DNA from: Streptomyces pinistramenti | Lineage (GTDB): Bacteria; Actinomycetota; Actinomycetes; Streptomycetales; Streptomycetaceae | Direction: 5' to 3' | DNA: 64,000 bases | Assembly: GCF_020564935.1 (NCBI RefSeq) | Contig: NZ_JAJCXB010000024.1 | Location: 39,632-103,631 of the forward strand | In this document: positions 29,022 to 37,691 of the stretch, piece after piece | Layout: the number at the start of each line of letters is the position of its first letter | How positions within the stretch are numbered: the stretch's first letter is position 1 | The notes under the pieces: generated by a model | What the model saw: only the letters and a program-made list of their open reading frames with translations | Told to the model about the DNA's origin: nothing | The model's database searches: none | Position numbers and translations under genes: made by a program

Positions 29022-31196
29022 TCACTTCCCGAGGTCCACCAGCACCGGCGGCGCGTGCTCGCCCCGTACCGACGTCACCGACAGCACCGCATGGCCGGGC
29101 GGGACCGCGTTGGCGAGATCGGACGCGGACCAGCGTTCGCGTTCGACGGTGCGGACGGTGACGGCCTTGGCGGTGGCGGCCTTGCCCGTGACCAGCTGCC
29201 GGAACATGTGGAACGCCTTGCCCGCGGCGCTGACCGCAATGATCTGACGGTCGGTCACATCACGGGTCTCCACCCACTCCTTGCCCCACACCTCGGCGAA
29301 CCTGGCGCCGTCCCAGGTCGTCACACCGGCGAAGGCCATCCGGCAGCCGACCGCGCCGAGCAGCGCGCTGCGCAGCCCCTCCGGCACGTCGTCCAGCGCG
29401 CGCAGGGTCAGCACCACACCGGCGTTGGCCGAACGCAGCCGCTGGAGGCCGCGCAGCGCCTCGGTGGTGATGGTGTGGGCGGCCTCGTCGAGCACCAGGC
29501 AGGCGAAGAGCGATCGGTCGGCACGGGCCACGGCGCACTCGGTGAACTGGGCGAGGATCAGCCGGGCGAGGATCCCCGACGCCTCGGCGTGGCCGCGCTC
29601 GGGCAGTTCGATCCGGACCCGCAGCGGGTGGTCGACGGCGCGCAGCGAGACCTGGCGGGTGCGTCCCGTGGGGTCGAAGAACCCGGCGAAGGCGGGCCGG
29701 TCCAGCAGCGCGATCCGGTCGGCGAGCAGCACGCCGACATCGCCCGCCCGCTCCGACTGCCGGGTGCGGGCGTCCAGTTCGCGCAGCAGCGCCGACGCGC
29801 CCGCGGCCTCCAGGGCGGCGCGCAGGGCGGCCGTCGGCTCCGGTGCGCCGTCCAGGAGTTCGCGCAGTTCCGGGACGGAGGGGAAACGGTCGTGGGCGGT
29901 GCGGAAGGGGCCGAGGAGCTGCCCCAGTGCGGTGGCGCCGCGCCGCTGGTGGTCGGGCAGGTCGCCGACCAGGGCCTCGGCCAGTATGCCGGCCGCTTCG
30001 TCCGGGTCGGTGGTGCCGCCGTACAGGTCGAGGTCGCTGTCCTGGCCGGTGCGGCCGATCCGTACCACCACGTCGAAGGCGTCGTCCGGGCCGAGGTCGG
30101 CGCCGGCCGGGCCCACGGCGACGACGGCGCACTGTCCGGCGAGCGCCTGGAGGCACATCGACTCCACGACGGGCTTGAGCACCCGGCTGGTCTTGCCGCT
30201 GCCGGACGGGCCGACGGCCAGCAGCGAGGTGCCCAACAGGCGGGGTTCCAGGGCGAGTCCGGCGCCGCGGTGCTGCGGCGGGTTGCGCGGGTGGTCGGGT
30301 GCGACGCCGATCCGTACCTGGTGGGCCAGGAGGTCGTGGTGCGCGGTCCTGCCGGGCAGGTCGCGGCGTCCCGAGGGGTGCGCGCAGGCGGCGCCGCCGT
30401 GCCGCAGGACGGTGTCGGTGAAGGAGGCGAGCGGGTTGGTGCCGGACCGCACCGAGCGCCAGGCACGCTCGATCCGGGCGACGTCGACGTCGTTCATCCG
30501 GCCCGCGCGGGCCTCGGCGGCCAGCTTGTCGGCGGCGTCCGGGGCGCCGGCAGCGCGCAGTTCGGGCCATTGGGCGCGGTCGGCGGCCGGTTCGGGCGCA
30601 GCGGCCGGGGCGCGCTCGCGCAGGCGGGCGACGAGCGGGCCGCCCAGCCTGCGGGCCAGCTCCCGCCAGCGGCCGAGACGGCCGAAGACAAACACCATGA
30701 GGGCCAGGAACAGGCCGTAGTACAGGTAGGTGGCCCAGGCGAACGCGACGGTGTCGCCGCCGGCCGTCCGCCAGGAGTCCGGGGTGAGCAGCAGCAGCGG
30801 CCACAGCCAGTAGCTGCCGAGGTAGTTGTTCCAGAGCAGCGACCAGAGCAGCCAGCCGCACAGGAGCGAGATCACCGCGCCGCTGACCAGCTGTCGCAGC
30901 GGGGCGCGTTCGGGGTCGACGGCGGCCTTCGGTCGGTGGCCGTACGTCCAGATGCCGGGGGCCGCGGCCGGGCGGGGGGTGCGCAGCCAGCGCAGCACCG
31001 GTGGCTCGGCGGTCTCCGGCCCTCCGGCGGCGGGTCCTGCGGCCGGCGGGGCCGCGGGGGGCGGGGGGATCGCGGGGGGCCCGGCGGGTGCCGCGGGGGG
31101 TGCCGCGGGGCGCGGCACGGTCGGTTCGGCTCGGTGCGCTCCGTGCGGTGGCGGCGAAGCGGTGTGCGGTGCGTCGTGCGTGCCCTCGGTGTCCAT
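29022..31196 (-). CDS. VirD4/TraD-like membrane-anchored ATPase
   Basis: This 724-residue protein starts with a Pro/Ala-rich cytoplasmic tail of about 100 residues. Hydrophobic segments near 125-200 (AVISLLCGWLLWSLL, YLYYGLFLALMVFVFG) indicate membrane anchoring. A Walker A follows, LLAVGPSGSGKTSRVLKP (about 320), with a Walker-B-like FACLVLDEAAHTITTEAL near 555. The DEAAH and TLRALDD segments resemble coupling-protein/TraM-recognition ATPases. No relaxase, mating-pair or mobile-element gene is nearby, so it is a chromosomal DNA- or protein-translocase-like ATPase of unknown role. Its promoter is divergent from gabT. Confidence 0.8.
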   Translation of the reverse strand: MDTEGTHDAPHTASPPPHGAHRAEPTVPRPAAPPAAPAGPPAIPPPPAAPPAAGPAAGGPETAEPPVLRWLRTPRPAAAPGIWTYGHRPKAAVDPERAPLRQLVSGAVISLLCGWLLWSLLWNNYLGSYWLWPLLLLTPDSWRTAGGDTVAFAWATYLYYGLFLALMVFVFGRLGRWRELARRLGGPLVARLRERAPAAAPEPAADRAQWPELRAAGAPDAADKLAAEARAGRMNDVDVARIERAWRSVRSGTNPLASFTDTVLRHGGAACAHPSGRRDLPGRTAHHDLLAHQVRIGVAPDHPRNPPQHRGAGLALEPRLLGTSLLAVGPSGSGKTSRVLKPVVESMCLQALAGQCAVVAVGPAGADLGPDDAFDVVVRIGRTGQDSDLDLYGGTTDPDEAAGILAEALVGDLPDHQRRGATALGQLLGPFRTAHDRFPSVPELRELLDGAPEPTAALRAALEAAGASALLRELDARTRQSERAGDVGVLLADRIALLDRPAFAGFFDPTGRTRQVSLRAVDHPLRVRIELPERGHAEASGILARLILAQFTECAVARADRSLFACLVLDEAAHTITTEALRGLQRLRSANAGVVLTLRALDDVPEGLRSALLGAVGCRMAFAGVTTWDGARFAEVWGKEWVETRDVTDRQIIAVSAAGKAFHMFRQLVTGKAATAKAVTVRTVERERWSASDLANAVPPGHAVLSVTSVRGEHAPPVLVDLGK

Positions 31197-31298
31197 CCGG
31201 TGCCCCTTGTCCCCCTATATGACCTGCGTCGTTGACGGCGTGTGTCCGCCGGGGTGCGGCCCGCCGCCGCTCAATCTACTGGCCGCGCGCCCTCGCTA

Positions 31299-31313
31299 TG
31301 TCCGGTGCGGACA
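31299..31313. promoter_or_regulatory. Palindrome in the gabT promoter region
   Basis: TGTCCGgtgCGGACA is a perfect 6-bp inverted repeat with a three-base spacer, about 110 nt before the gabT ATG in the divergent region. It is a plausible operator, perhaps for the PucR-type regulator. Confidence 0.45.
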
Positions 31314-31422
31314 ACGCAACACGCACACTTCTCCCGAACGGAACATGCCAGACCCGGCCACCCGCCCCTAGCCTGCGAGAACAGACCTTCCGTACGTCGC
31401 CTTTCACCCCCAGGAGACTGCC

Positions 31423-32772
31423 ATGACCGAACTGTCCGGAGGCCCCGCCCTCCCCCAGGAGCGTCGCGTCGTCACCGCGATCCCCGGCCCCAAGTCGCAG
31501 GAGCTGTGGGCCCGTAAGCAGGCCACCGTGGCGGGCGGCGTCGGTGCGGTGCTGCCCGTCTTCGTCAAGCGCGCCGGCGGCGGCGTCCTGGAGGACGTGG
31601 ACGGCAACTCCCTCATCGACTTCGGCTCCGGTATCGCGGTGACCTCGGTCGGCAACAGCGCCGAGGCCGTGGTCCGCCGCGCCACCGCGCAGTTGGCCGC
31701 GTTCACCCACACCTGTGCCATGGTCGCGCCGTACGAGCCGTACATCGAGGTCTGTGAGCAGCTCGCCGAACTGACGCCGGGCGACCACGCGAAGAAGTCC
31801 GCGCTGTTCAACTCGGGTGCGGAGGCGGTGGAGAACGCGGTGAAGATCGCCCGTTCCTACACCAAGCGCCAGGCGGTCGTCGTGTTCGACCACGGCTACC
31901 ACGGCCGGACGAACCTCACGATGGCGCTGACCGCCAAGAACATGCCGTACAAGCAGGGCTTCGGCCCGTTCGCGCCCGAGGTCTACCGGGTGCCGCTCGC
32001 CTACCCCTACCGCTGGCTGACCGGCCCGGAGAACTGCGCGCAGGAGGCCGCCGACCAGGCCATCTCGCAGATCACCAAGCAGATCGGCGCGGAGAACGTC
32101 GCGGCGATCATCATCGAGCCGGTGCTCGGCGAGGGCGGGTTCATCGAGCCGGCCAAGGGATTCCTGCCCGCCCTCGCGCAGTTCGCGAAGGAGAACGGCA
32201 TCGTCTTCGTCGCGGACGAGATCCAGTCCGGCTTCTGCCGTACCGGCCAGTGGTTCGCGTGCGAGGACGAGAACATCGTCCCCGACCTGATCACGACGGC
32301 GAAGGGCATCGCGGGCGGCCTGCCGCTGGCCGCGGTCACCGGCCGCGCCGAGATGATGGACGCCGCGCACGCGGGCGGCCTCGGCGGCACCTACGGCGGC
32401 AACCCGGTGGCCTGCGCCGCGGCGATCGGCTCGATCGAGACGATGCGCGAGCAGGACCTGAACGGCAAGGCCCGCCGGATCGGTGAGGTCATGAAGCCGC
32501 GCCTGGAGGCGATGGCGGAGAAGTACGACATCATCGGCGAGGTCCGCGGCCGCGGCGCGATGATCGCGATCGAGCTGGTGCAGTCCGGTTCGAAGGAGCC
32601 GAACCCGGAGGCCACCGCCGCGCTCGCCAAGGCGTGCCACCAGGAGGGCCTGCTGATCCTGACGACCGGTACGTACAGCAATGTGGTGCGGTTCCTGCCG
32701 CCGCTGGTGATCGGCGAGGACCTGCTGGGCGAGGGCCTGGACATCGTGGAGTCGGCGCTCGCCACGCTCTGA
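31423..32772 (+). CDS. gabT: 4-aminobutyrate--2-oxoglutarate transaminase
   Basis: This 449-residue class III aminotransferase converts GABA and 2-oxoglutarate to succinate semialdehyde and glutamate. The PLP Lys is K294 in TTAKGIAGGLPLAAVTGR, with FADEIQSG-type sequence as VADEIQSGFCRTG before it and the phosphate-binding NSGAEAVENAVKIAR near 130. GGLGGTYGGNPVACAAA is characteristic of GabT. AGGAG lies upstream of the ATG. It fits between the putrescine genes and the semialdehyde dehydrogenase. Confidence 0.95.
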   Translation: MTELSGGPALPQERRVVTAIPGPKSQELWARKQATVAGGVGAVLPVFVKRAGGGVLEDVDGNSLIDFGSGIAVTSVGNSAEAVVRRATAQLAAFTHTCAMVAPYEPYIEVCEQLAELTPGDHAKKSALFNSGAEAVENAVKIARSYTKRQAVVVFDHGYHGRTNLTMALTAKNMPYKQGFGPFAPEVYRVPLAYPYRWLTGPENCAQEAADQAISQITKQIGAENVAAIIIEPVLGEGGFIEPAKGFLPALAQFAKENGIVFVADEIQSGFCRTGQWFACEDENIVPDLITTAKGIAGGLPLAAVTGRAEMMDAAHAGGLGGTYGGNPVACAAAIGSIETMREQDLNGKARRIGEVMKPRLEAMAEKYDIIGEVRGRGAMIAIELVQSGSKEPNPEATAALAKACHQEGLLILTTGTYSNVVRFLPPLVIGEDLLGEGLDIVESALATL

Positions 32773-32797
32773 CCTTCGACGCGAGCCCGTGGAACAC

Positions 32798-32835
32798 CCG
32801 GCCCGTGGTGCGGCACACGCCGCGCTCCGGGCCGG
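32798..32835 (+). terminator. Hairpin downstream of gabT
   Basis: CCGGCCCG and CGGGCCGG bracket an inner GC-rich loop 26 nt past the gabT stop. A probable terminator. Confidence 0.5.
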
Positions 32836-32917
32836 TTCACGTGGTGCACGCACCGTAGGTGCCGGTGCCGTGGCGTGAAGAAGATGTGCGGGCCCGATGG
32901 CGGCAGGGTGATCCGTC

Positions 32918-32946
32918 TGTCCGGCGCGGGCCGGGTGCCGTACGGT
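32918..32946 (+). promoter_or_regulatory. Weak -35/-10 candidate before the PAP2 gene
   Basis: CTGTCC and TACGGT with an 18-base spacer lie just before the ATG at 32955, which has no ribosome-binding site. This could give a near-leaderless transcript. Weak evidence. Confidence 0.25.
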
Positions 32947-32954
32947 TTCTGCAG

Positions 32955-33863
32955 ATGAGAGAAACACCCCGCCCGCAGGGGACCGCGGGCGACGCCAGGT
33001 CGGCGCTTCCCCGGCTTCGACCAGGCCGTGCCCTCGCGCACGGCACCGGAACCCCTGGCAACAGGGACTCCGGGAATCCTCACCGATCGGACGGCCGCCC
33101 GCTCCACACCCCCCGGGGCGAGCGGCACCCCGGTCCGCGCGGCCGCCTCGGAACCACCCCCCCTGTTCCGAGGCGGCCGATTTCTCTGTCCGGGCCCGGC
33201 AGGCCCCGCCTCTCCCCAACCGTGGTAGCCCTCGCCTGTGCGCTGATGTTCGCGTTGCTCACCTGGCAGGTGGCGGCCCACGGCCCGCTGCGCACCCTCG
33301 ACGAACGGGCCGGACGCGCGCTCGCCGCGAGTGCGGTGCCAGGCCCGCTCGCGGAGTTCTTCGCCGATCTCGGCAACACCGTCGTCGCCCTGCCGCTGCT
33401 GCTGGCGGCGGCGGGGTGGGCGTACTGGCGCGGCCGGGAGCCGGACGGCGCGGCGGCCCGGCGCGGGTGGCTGCCGCCGCTCGCCGCACTGTGCGCCTTG
33501 GCCGTGCTGCCCGCCCTCGTCGTCCCCCTCAAGCTGTGGCTCGGCCGGCCGGGCCCGGCGCGGATGAGCGGCGTGCACGACGGCTTCTACCCGTCGGGGC
33601 ACGCCGCCACGGCCGCGGTCGCCTACGGCCTGACGGCGCTGCTGCTGATCCGCGCGCACCGGCGGCCCGGCCGGCCTGCGGCGGGCCCGGTCGCCGCCGG
33701 ACCCGCCTGGGCCGCCGCGCTGCTGAACGTCTGCGTCGGCGTGGGCCTGGTGTGCCAGGGCTACCACTGGCCGCTCGACGTGCTCGCGAGCTGGTGCCTT
33801 TCCGGGATGCTGCTCGCGCTCTGGTGCGCGGTGTGCGACCGCCGGACTACGGGTCGGACCTGA
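32955..33863 (+). CDS. PAP2-family membrane phosphatase, start uncertain
   Basis: The C-terminal 210 residues are a multi-helix membrane protein with the PAP2 elements KLWLGRPGPAR, YPSGHAATAAV and QGYHWPLDVL. The Arg that normally lies six residues before the active His in the third motif is not visible (GLVCQGYHW), so activity is uncertain. The N-terminal 89 residues from ATG 32955 are low-complexity and basic and contain a perfect 14-bp hairpin. Translation may therefore begin later, for example at GTG 33222 directly before the first membrane helix. Predicted substrates would be lipid or prenyl phosphates. The stop lies close to the convergent gene on the other strand. Confidence 0.65.
   Translation: MRETPRPQGTAGDARSALPRLRPGRALAHGTGTPGNRDSGNPHRSDGRPLHTPRGERHPGPRGRLGTTPPVPRRPISLSGPGRPRLSPTVVALACALMFALLTWQVAAHGPLRTLDERAGRALAASAVPGPLAEFFADLGNTVVALPLLLAAAGWAYWRGREPDGAAARRGWLPPLAALCALAVLPALVVPLKLWLGRPGPARMSGVHDGFYPSGHAATAAVAYGLTALLLIRAHRRPGRPAAGPVAAGPAWAAALLNVCVGVGLVCQGYHWPLDVLASWCLSGMLLALWCAVCDRRTTGRT
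33141..33178 (+). terminator. Perfect 14-bp hairpin in the PAP2 leader or N-terminal coding region
   Basis: GGCCGCCTCGGAAC and GTTCCGAGGCGGCC flank a ten-base loop, followed by ATTTCTCT. It looks like an intrinsic terminator or attenuator placed before the GTG 33222 start. Confidence 0.5.
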
Positions 33864-34296
33864 GCGCCACCGCTTCGTGCAGGGCGAGTTCGAGCAGTGC
33901 CGGGTCGGTGAGGGTGCCGGTGCCGTCCGGCGGGACGATCCAGCGGACACCGCCGGTGGCGCGGCCCGGGTAGGGGATCACGATCCAGGTTCCGGCGCCC
34001 GCGGCGCGAACGCCGGTGCCCAGCCAGCGGCTTGCGGTCCCCGGGGGGACGAAGAAGCCCATCCGGGAGTCGCCGAAGTCGGACAGGACGGGGCCCGGCC
34101 GGTCGATCACCCGGCTCAGGACGTCGAGGGTGGGGTAGCCGAGTCCGCCCTCGATGATCAGGACGTCCCAGCGTCTGCCGGCGGGAAGGAGCACGACCCC
34201 CAGCGGGTTGCCCTCCCACTCCCCGCGGCAGGCGTCGGGATCGGGTGCCACTGCTACCAGCCAGTCCACTGCTTTCTTCGCCCCCGCGGCGTCCAT
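33847..34296 (-). CDS. Uncharacterised small protein
   Basis: The 149-residue product begins MDAAGAKKAVDWLVAVAP, with GAGGAG upstream of ATG 34296. It contains GVVLLPAGRRWDVLIIEGG, DRPGPVLSDFGDSRMGFFVPPG and WIVIPYPGRATGGVRWIVPPDG. It reads as a mixed alpha/beta protein and resembles the fold region of bifunctional primase/polymerase N-terminal proteins, but without catalytic motifs that I can name. It overlaps the PAP2 stop by 17 bases, tail to tail. Function unknown. Confidence 0.75.
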   Translation of the reverse strand: MDAAGAKKAVDWLVAVAPDPDACRGEWEGNPLGVVLLPAGRRWDVLIIEGGLGYPTLDVLSRVIDRPGPVLSDFGDSRMGFFVPPGTASRWLGTGVRAAGAGTWIVIPYPGRATGGVRWIVPPDGTGTLTDPALLELALHEAVALRSDP

Positions 34297-34443
34297 GTCT
34301 CTCCTCGTTCTCCTGGCCCGTTCGGGCCGGGTATGACGGGGAGAGCGCGCGGGGGCGGCATCCTTACACAGGTCGACGGGGTCTTTTTCGGCGCCGGACA
34401 CTCCGGCGGCACCCGGGCGCGGCGGGAGGCCGGACGCCGGCTC

Positions 34444-35856
34444 TCAGCTGTCGAAGCCGAGCCCTGCCTTGTCCATCGCCCGCAGCCACAGATTGCGGCG
34501 GCCGCCGCGGGTGTCGGCCCGGGTCATCGACCACTGGGTGATGCCGATCCCGGCCCAGCGCAGCGGCTCGGGCGGGAACGGCAGCGGCTTGCTGCGGACC
34601 ATCTCCAGCTCCGTGCGTTCGGTGCGTTCACCGGCGAGCAGGTCGAGCATGACCTCGGCGCCGAAGCGGGTGGCGCCGACGCCGAGGCCGGTGTAGCCGG
34701 CGGCGTACGCGACCCGGCCGGCGTGCGCGGTGCCGAAGAAGGCGGAGAAGCGGGCGCAGGTGTCGATGGCGCCGCCCCAGGTGTGGCTGAAGCGCAGGCC
34801 CTCCAGCTGCGGGAAGCAGCGGAAGAAGTGCCGGGCGAGCTTCTCGTAGGTGGCCGGGTGGTGGTCGTATTCGGCGCGCACGCCGCCGCCGTAGCGGTAG
34901 ACGATGTCGTAGCCGCCCCACAGGATGCGGTGGTCGGCGGTGATGCGGAAGTAGTGGAAGTGGTTGTTGCTGTCGGAGAGGCCCTGGCGGTGGTGCCAGC
35001 CGATGGCGGCGAGCTGGTCGTCGGTGAGCGGCTCGGTCATCAGGGCGTGGTCGTAGACCGGGACGATGTACGGGCGGACGCGTTTGACGAGGGAGGGGAA
35101 CGCGTTGGTGCCGAGGGCGACATGGCGGGCGAAGACCCGTCCGTAGGGGGTGCGGACGGCCATGCCCGGACCGTCGGATGCGAGTGCGGTGCCGCGGGTG
35201 CGTTCGTAGATGCGGACGCCGAGGCCGAGGCAGGCCCGCTTCAGGCCCCAGGCGAGGCGGGCCGGGTTGAGCATGGCGACGCCGTCGCGGTCCCACAGAC
35301 CGGCGAGGAAGGTCGGCGAGTCGACCTCGGCGCGGAGTTCGTCCCGGTCGAGGAAGGTGTGCCGGCCTGGGCCGAGCCGGGCGGCGTCGTCGGCCGCCTC
35401 CTTCAGCTCCGCGATCTGGTGGGGCGCGGTGGCGATGTCGATCTCGCCGGTGCGCTCGAAGGCGCAGTCGATGCCGTAGCGGGTGACGGCGTCCTCGATG
35501 GCGTCGAGGTTGCGGATGCCGAGTTCTTCGAGGCGCGCGAGTTCGCCGGGCCAGCGGGCCAGGCCGTTGCCGAGGCCGTGGGTGAGGGAGGCGGCGCAGA
35601 AGCCGCCGTTGCGCCCGGACGCGGCCCAGCCGATCTCGGCGCCTTCGATGAGGACGACGTCGCGCTGCGGGTCGCGTTCCTTGGCGAGCAGCGCGGTCCA
35701 CAGGCCGGAGTAGCCGCCGCCGACGACGAGCAGATCGCACTGTTCGTCGCCGACCAGGGCGGGCAGGGCGGCGGGGCGGTCGGGGTCGTCCAGCCAGAAG
35801 GGGGTGGGGACGGCGTCGGCGAGCGCGCGGACGGGGGTCATGGCAGCTCGTGCCAT
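34444..35856 (-). CDS. FAD-dependent amine oxidase, gamma-glutamylputrescine oxidase-like
   Basis: This 470-residue DAO-family oxidoreductase has the FAD motif DLLVVGGGYSGLWTALLAKE, ASGRNGGFCAASLTHG, and a C-terminal GYTGLGVGATRFGAEVMLDL. The family includes PuuB, which oxidises gamma-glutamylputrescine, and related amine oxidases. It is the last gene of the PotABC operon; the ribosome-binding site GAGGAG overlaps the potC stop and the gap is 5 bp. A role in putrescine or polyamine breakdown is inferred from context, and the substrate may be the free amine because no glutamylputrescine synthetase is seen here. Confidence 0.88.
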   Translation of the reverse strand: MARAAMTPVRALADAVPTPFWLDDPDRPAALPALVGDEQCDLLVVGGGYSGLWTALLAKERDPQRDVVLIEGAEIGWAASGRNGGFCAASLTHGLGNGLARWPGELARLEELGIRNLDAIEDAVTRYGIDCAFERTGEIDIATAPHQIAELKEAADDAARLGPGRHTFLDRDELRAEVDSPTFLAGLWDRDGVAMLNPARLAWGLKRACLGLGVRIYERTRGTALASDGPGMAVRTPYGRVFARHVALGTNAFPSLVKRVRPYIVPVYDHALMTEPLTDDQLAAIGWHHRQGLSDSNNHFHYFRITADHRILWGGYDIVYRYGGGVRAEYDHHPATYEKLARHFFRCFPQLEGLRFSHTWGGAIDTCARFSAFFGTAHAGRVAYAAGYTGLGVGATRFGAEVMLDLLAGERTERTELEMVRSKPLPFPPEPLRWAGIGITQWSMTRADTRGGRRNLWLRAMDKAGLGFDS

Positions 35857-35861
35857 GTATC

Positions 35862-36701
35862 TCAGCTCCTCTTACGGCGGGCACCGGCCAGTTGGCCGGC
35901 GACCACGCACAACACGGCGATCAGGAACATCGCCGATCCGATGACATTGATTTGAACGGGTGTGCCCCGTTGCGCCGATCCCCAGACGAACATGGGAAAG
36001 GTCACGGTGGAGCCGGCGTTGAAGTTGGTGATGATGAAGTCGTCGAAGGACAGCGCGAAGGACAGCAGCGCGCCGGAGGCGATGCCGGGGGCGGCGATCG
36101 GCAGGGTGACGCGCAGGAAGGTCTGCACGGGCGAGGCGTAGAGGTCCTGGGCGGCCTGTTCGAGGCGCGGGTCCATGCTCATCACGCGGGCCTTGACGGC
36201 GGTGACGACGAAGCTCAGGCAGAACATGATGTGCGCGATGAGGATCGTCCAGAAGCCGAACTGGATGCCCATGTTGAGGAAGAGGGTGGCCAGTGAGGCG
36301 GCCATGACGACCTCGGGCATCGCCATCGGCAGGAAGATCAGGGTGTTCACGGAGGACCGGGCGCGGAAGCGGTAACGGGCCAGTGCGAAGGCGATCATGG
36401 TGCCGAGGACGGTGGCCCCGAGGGTGGCCCAGACCGCGATCCGGAGGCTGAGGCCCAGCGAGCCGCACAGGTCGGCGACGCCGCACGGATCGCGCCAGGC
36501 GTCCAGGGAGAAGCGCTGCCAGCTGTAGTTGAAGCGGCCGTTGGGCTTGTTGAAGGAGAAAACCAGCACGACGACGTTGGGCAGGATCAGGTAGCCGAGC
36601 GTGGCGAGTCCTGCGAGCGTGACGAGGTGGCGGCGCAGCCATCGCAGGCCCCGGTGCGGGGCGCGGGCGGCCGGTGGTGCGGTGGTGTCGCGGACGGCCA
36701 T
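35862..36701 (-). CDS. potC: Polyamine ABC transporter permease PotC
   Basis: This 279-residue inner-membrane permease has about six helices and the EAA-type loop LEQAAQDLYASPVQTFLRVTLPIAAPGI. It forms the importer with PotB, PotA and PotD. It starts inside the potB stop (1-bp overlap) and is followed directly by the FAD oxidase gene. Confidence 0.92.
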   Translation of the reverse strand: MAVRDTTAPPAARAPHRGLRWLRRHLVTLAGLATLGYLILPNVVVLVFSFNKPNGRFNYSWQRFSLDAWRDPCGVADLCGSLGLSLRIAVWATLGATVLGTMIAFALARYRFRARSSVNTLIFLPMAMPEVVMAASLATLFLNMGIQFGFWTILIAHIMFCLSFVVTAVKARVMSMDPRLEQAAQDLYASPVQTFLRVTLPIAAPGIASGALLSFALSFDDFIITNFNAGSTVTFPMFVWGSAQRGTPVQINVIGSAMFLIAVLCVVAGQLAGARRKRS

Positions 36702-37636
36702 CAGACCAGGTCCTCCGTCCCGGACTTGCGGATGTAGAGGGTGACCATGGTGAGGATGGCCGCCATCAGGATGAAGGAGAGCGCGGCCGCCGTCGGGTAG
36801 TCCAGGACCCGCAGGAACTGCGACTGGATGACGTTGCCGATCATCTTCTGGTCGGTGGAGCCGAGGAGTTCGGCGTTGATGTAGTCACCGGCGGCCGGGA
36901 TGAAGGTGAGCAGGGTGCCGGCGACGACGCCGGGCATGGACAGCGGAAAGGTCACCCGGCGGAAAGTGGTGCGGGGCCGCGCGTAGAGGTCGCCCGCGGC
37001 CTCGTGCAGCCGCGGGTCGATCCGCTCCAGCGAGGTGTAGAGCGGCAGGACCATGAACGGCAGGAAGTTGTAGGTCAGTCCGCACACCACGGCGAGCGGG
37101 GTGGCGAGCACCCGGTGTCCTTCGGTGAGGCCCAGCCAGTTGGTGACGTCCAGGACGTGCAGAGCGTTGAGGGCGCCGACGACCGGGCCGCCGTCGGCGA
37201 GGATCGTCTTCCAGGCGAGCGTGCGGATCAGGAAGCTGGTGAAGAACGGGGCGATGACGAGGATCATCACGAGGTTGCGCCAGCGGCCGGCCTTGAAGGC
37301 GATGAGGTAGGCCAGCGGGTAGCCGAGCAGCAGGCAGAGCACGGTGGCCACGGCGGCGTAGGAGACGGAGCGGACGAACTGCGGCCAGTACGCGCCGAGC
37401 GCGTCCCAGTAGGTGGCGAGGTGCCAGGTGACCTTGAAGCCCTCTTCGAGGGAGCCGGTCTGGATCGACGTGGACGCCTGGTAGACGAGCGGGGCGGCGA
37501 AGAAGACGAGCAGCCACAGGAGGCCGGGCAGCAGCAGCCAGTACGGGACGAGGCGTTTGCGGGCGGGCGGCGTGCGGACGGCGAGCGGCTCGGCCTTGGG
37601 TGCGGGCGCGCCGGGTGGCGCTTCGGTGGCGGTCAC
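36701..37636 (-). CDS. potB: Polyamine ABC transporter permease PotB
   Basis: This 311-residue permease starts at GTG 37636 with GGAGGTG upstream. It has six predicted helices and the EAA loop LHEAAGDLYARPRTTFRRVTFPLSMPGV. Open sequence upstream of the GTG has no membrane helices. It lies 55 bp after potA and overlaps potC by one base. Confidence 0.92.
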   Translation of the reverse strand: MTATEAPPGAPAPKAEPLAVRTPPARKRLVPYWLLLPGLLWLLVFFAAPLVYQASTSIQTGSLEEGFKVTWHLATYWDALGAYWPQFVRSVSYAAVATVLCLLLGYPLAYLIAFKAGRWRNLVMILVIAPFFTSFLIRTLAWKTILADGGPVVGALNALHVLDVTNWLGLTEGHRVLATPLAVVCGLTYNFLPFMVLPLYTSLERIDPRLHEAAGDLYARPRTTFRRVTFPLSMPGVVAGTLLTFIPAAGDYINAELLGSTDQKMIGNVIQSQFLRVLDYPTAAALSFILMAAILTMVTLYIRKSGTEDLV

Positions 37637-37691
37637 GCCGGCACCTCCGTACACCCGCGGGACAGGCGCCGTGCGGCCGTGCGGTACGCAA

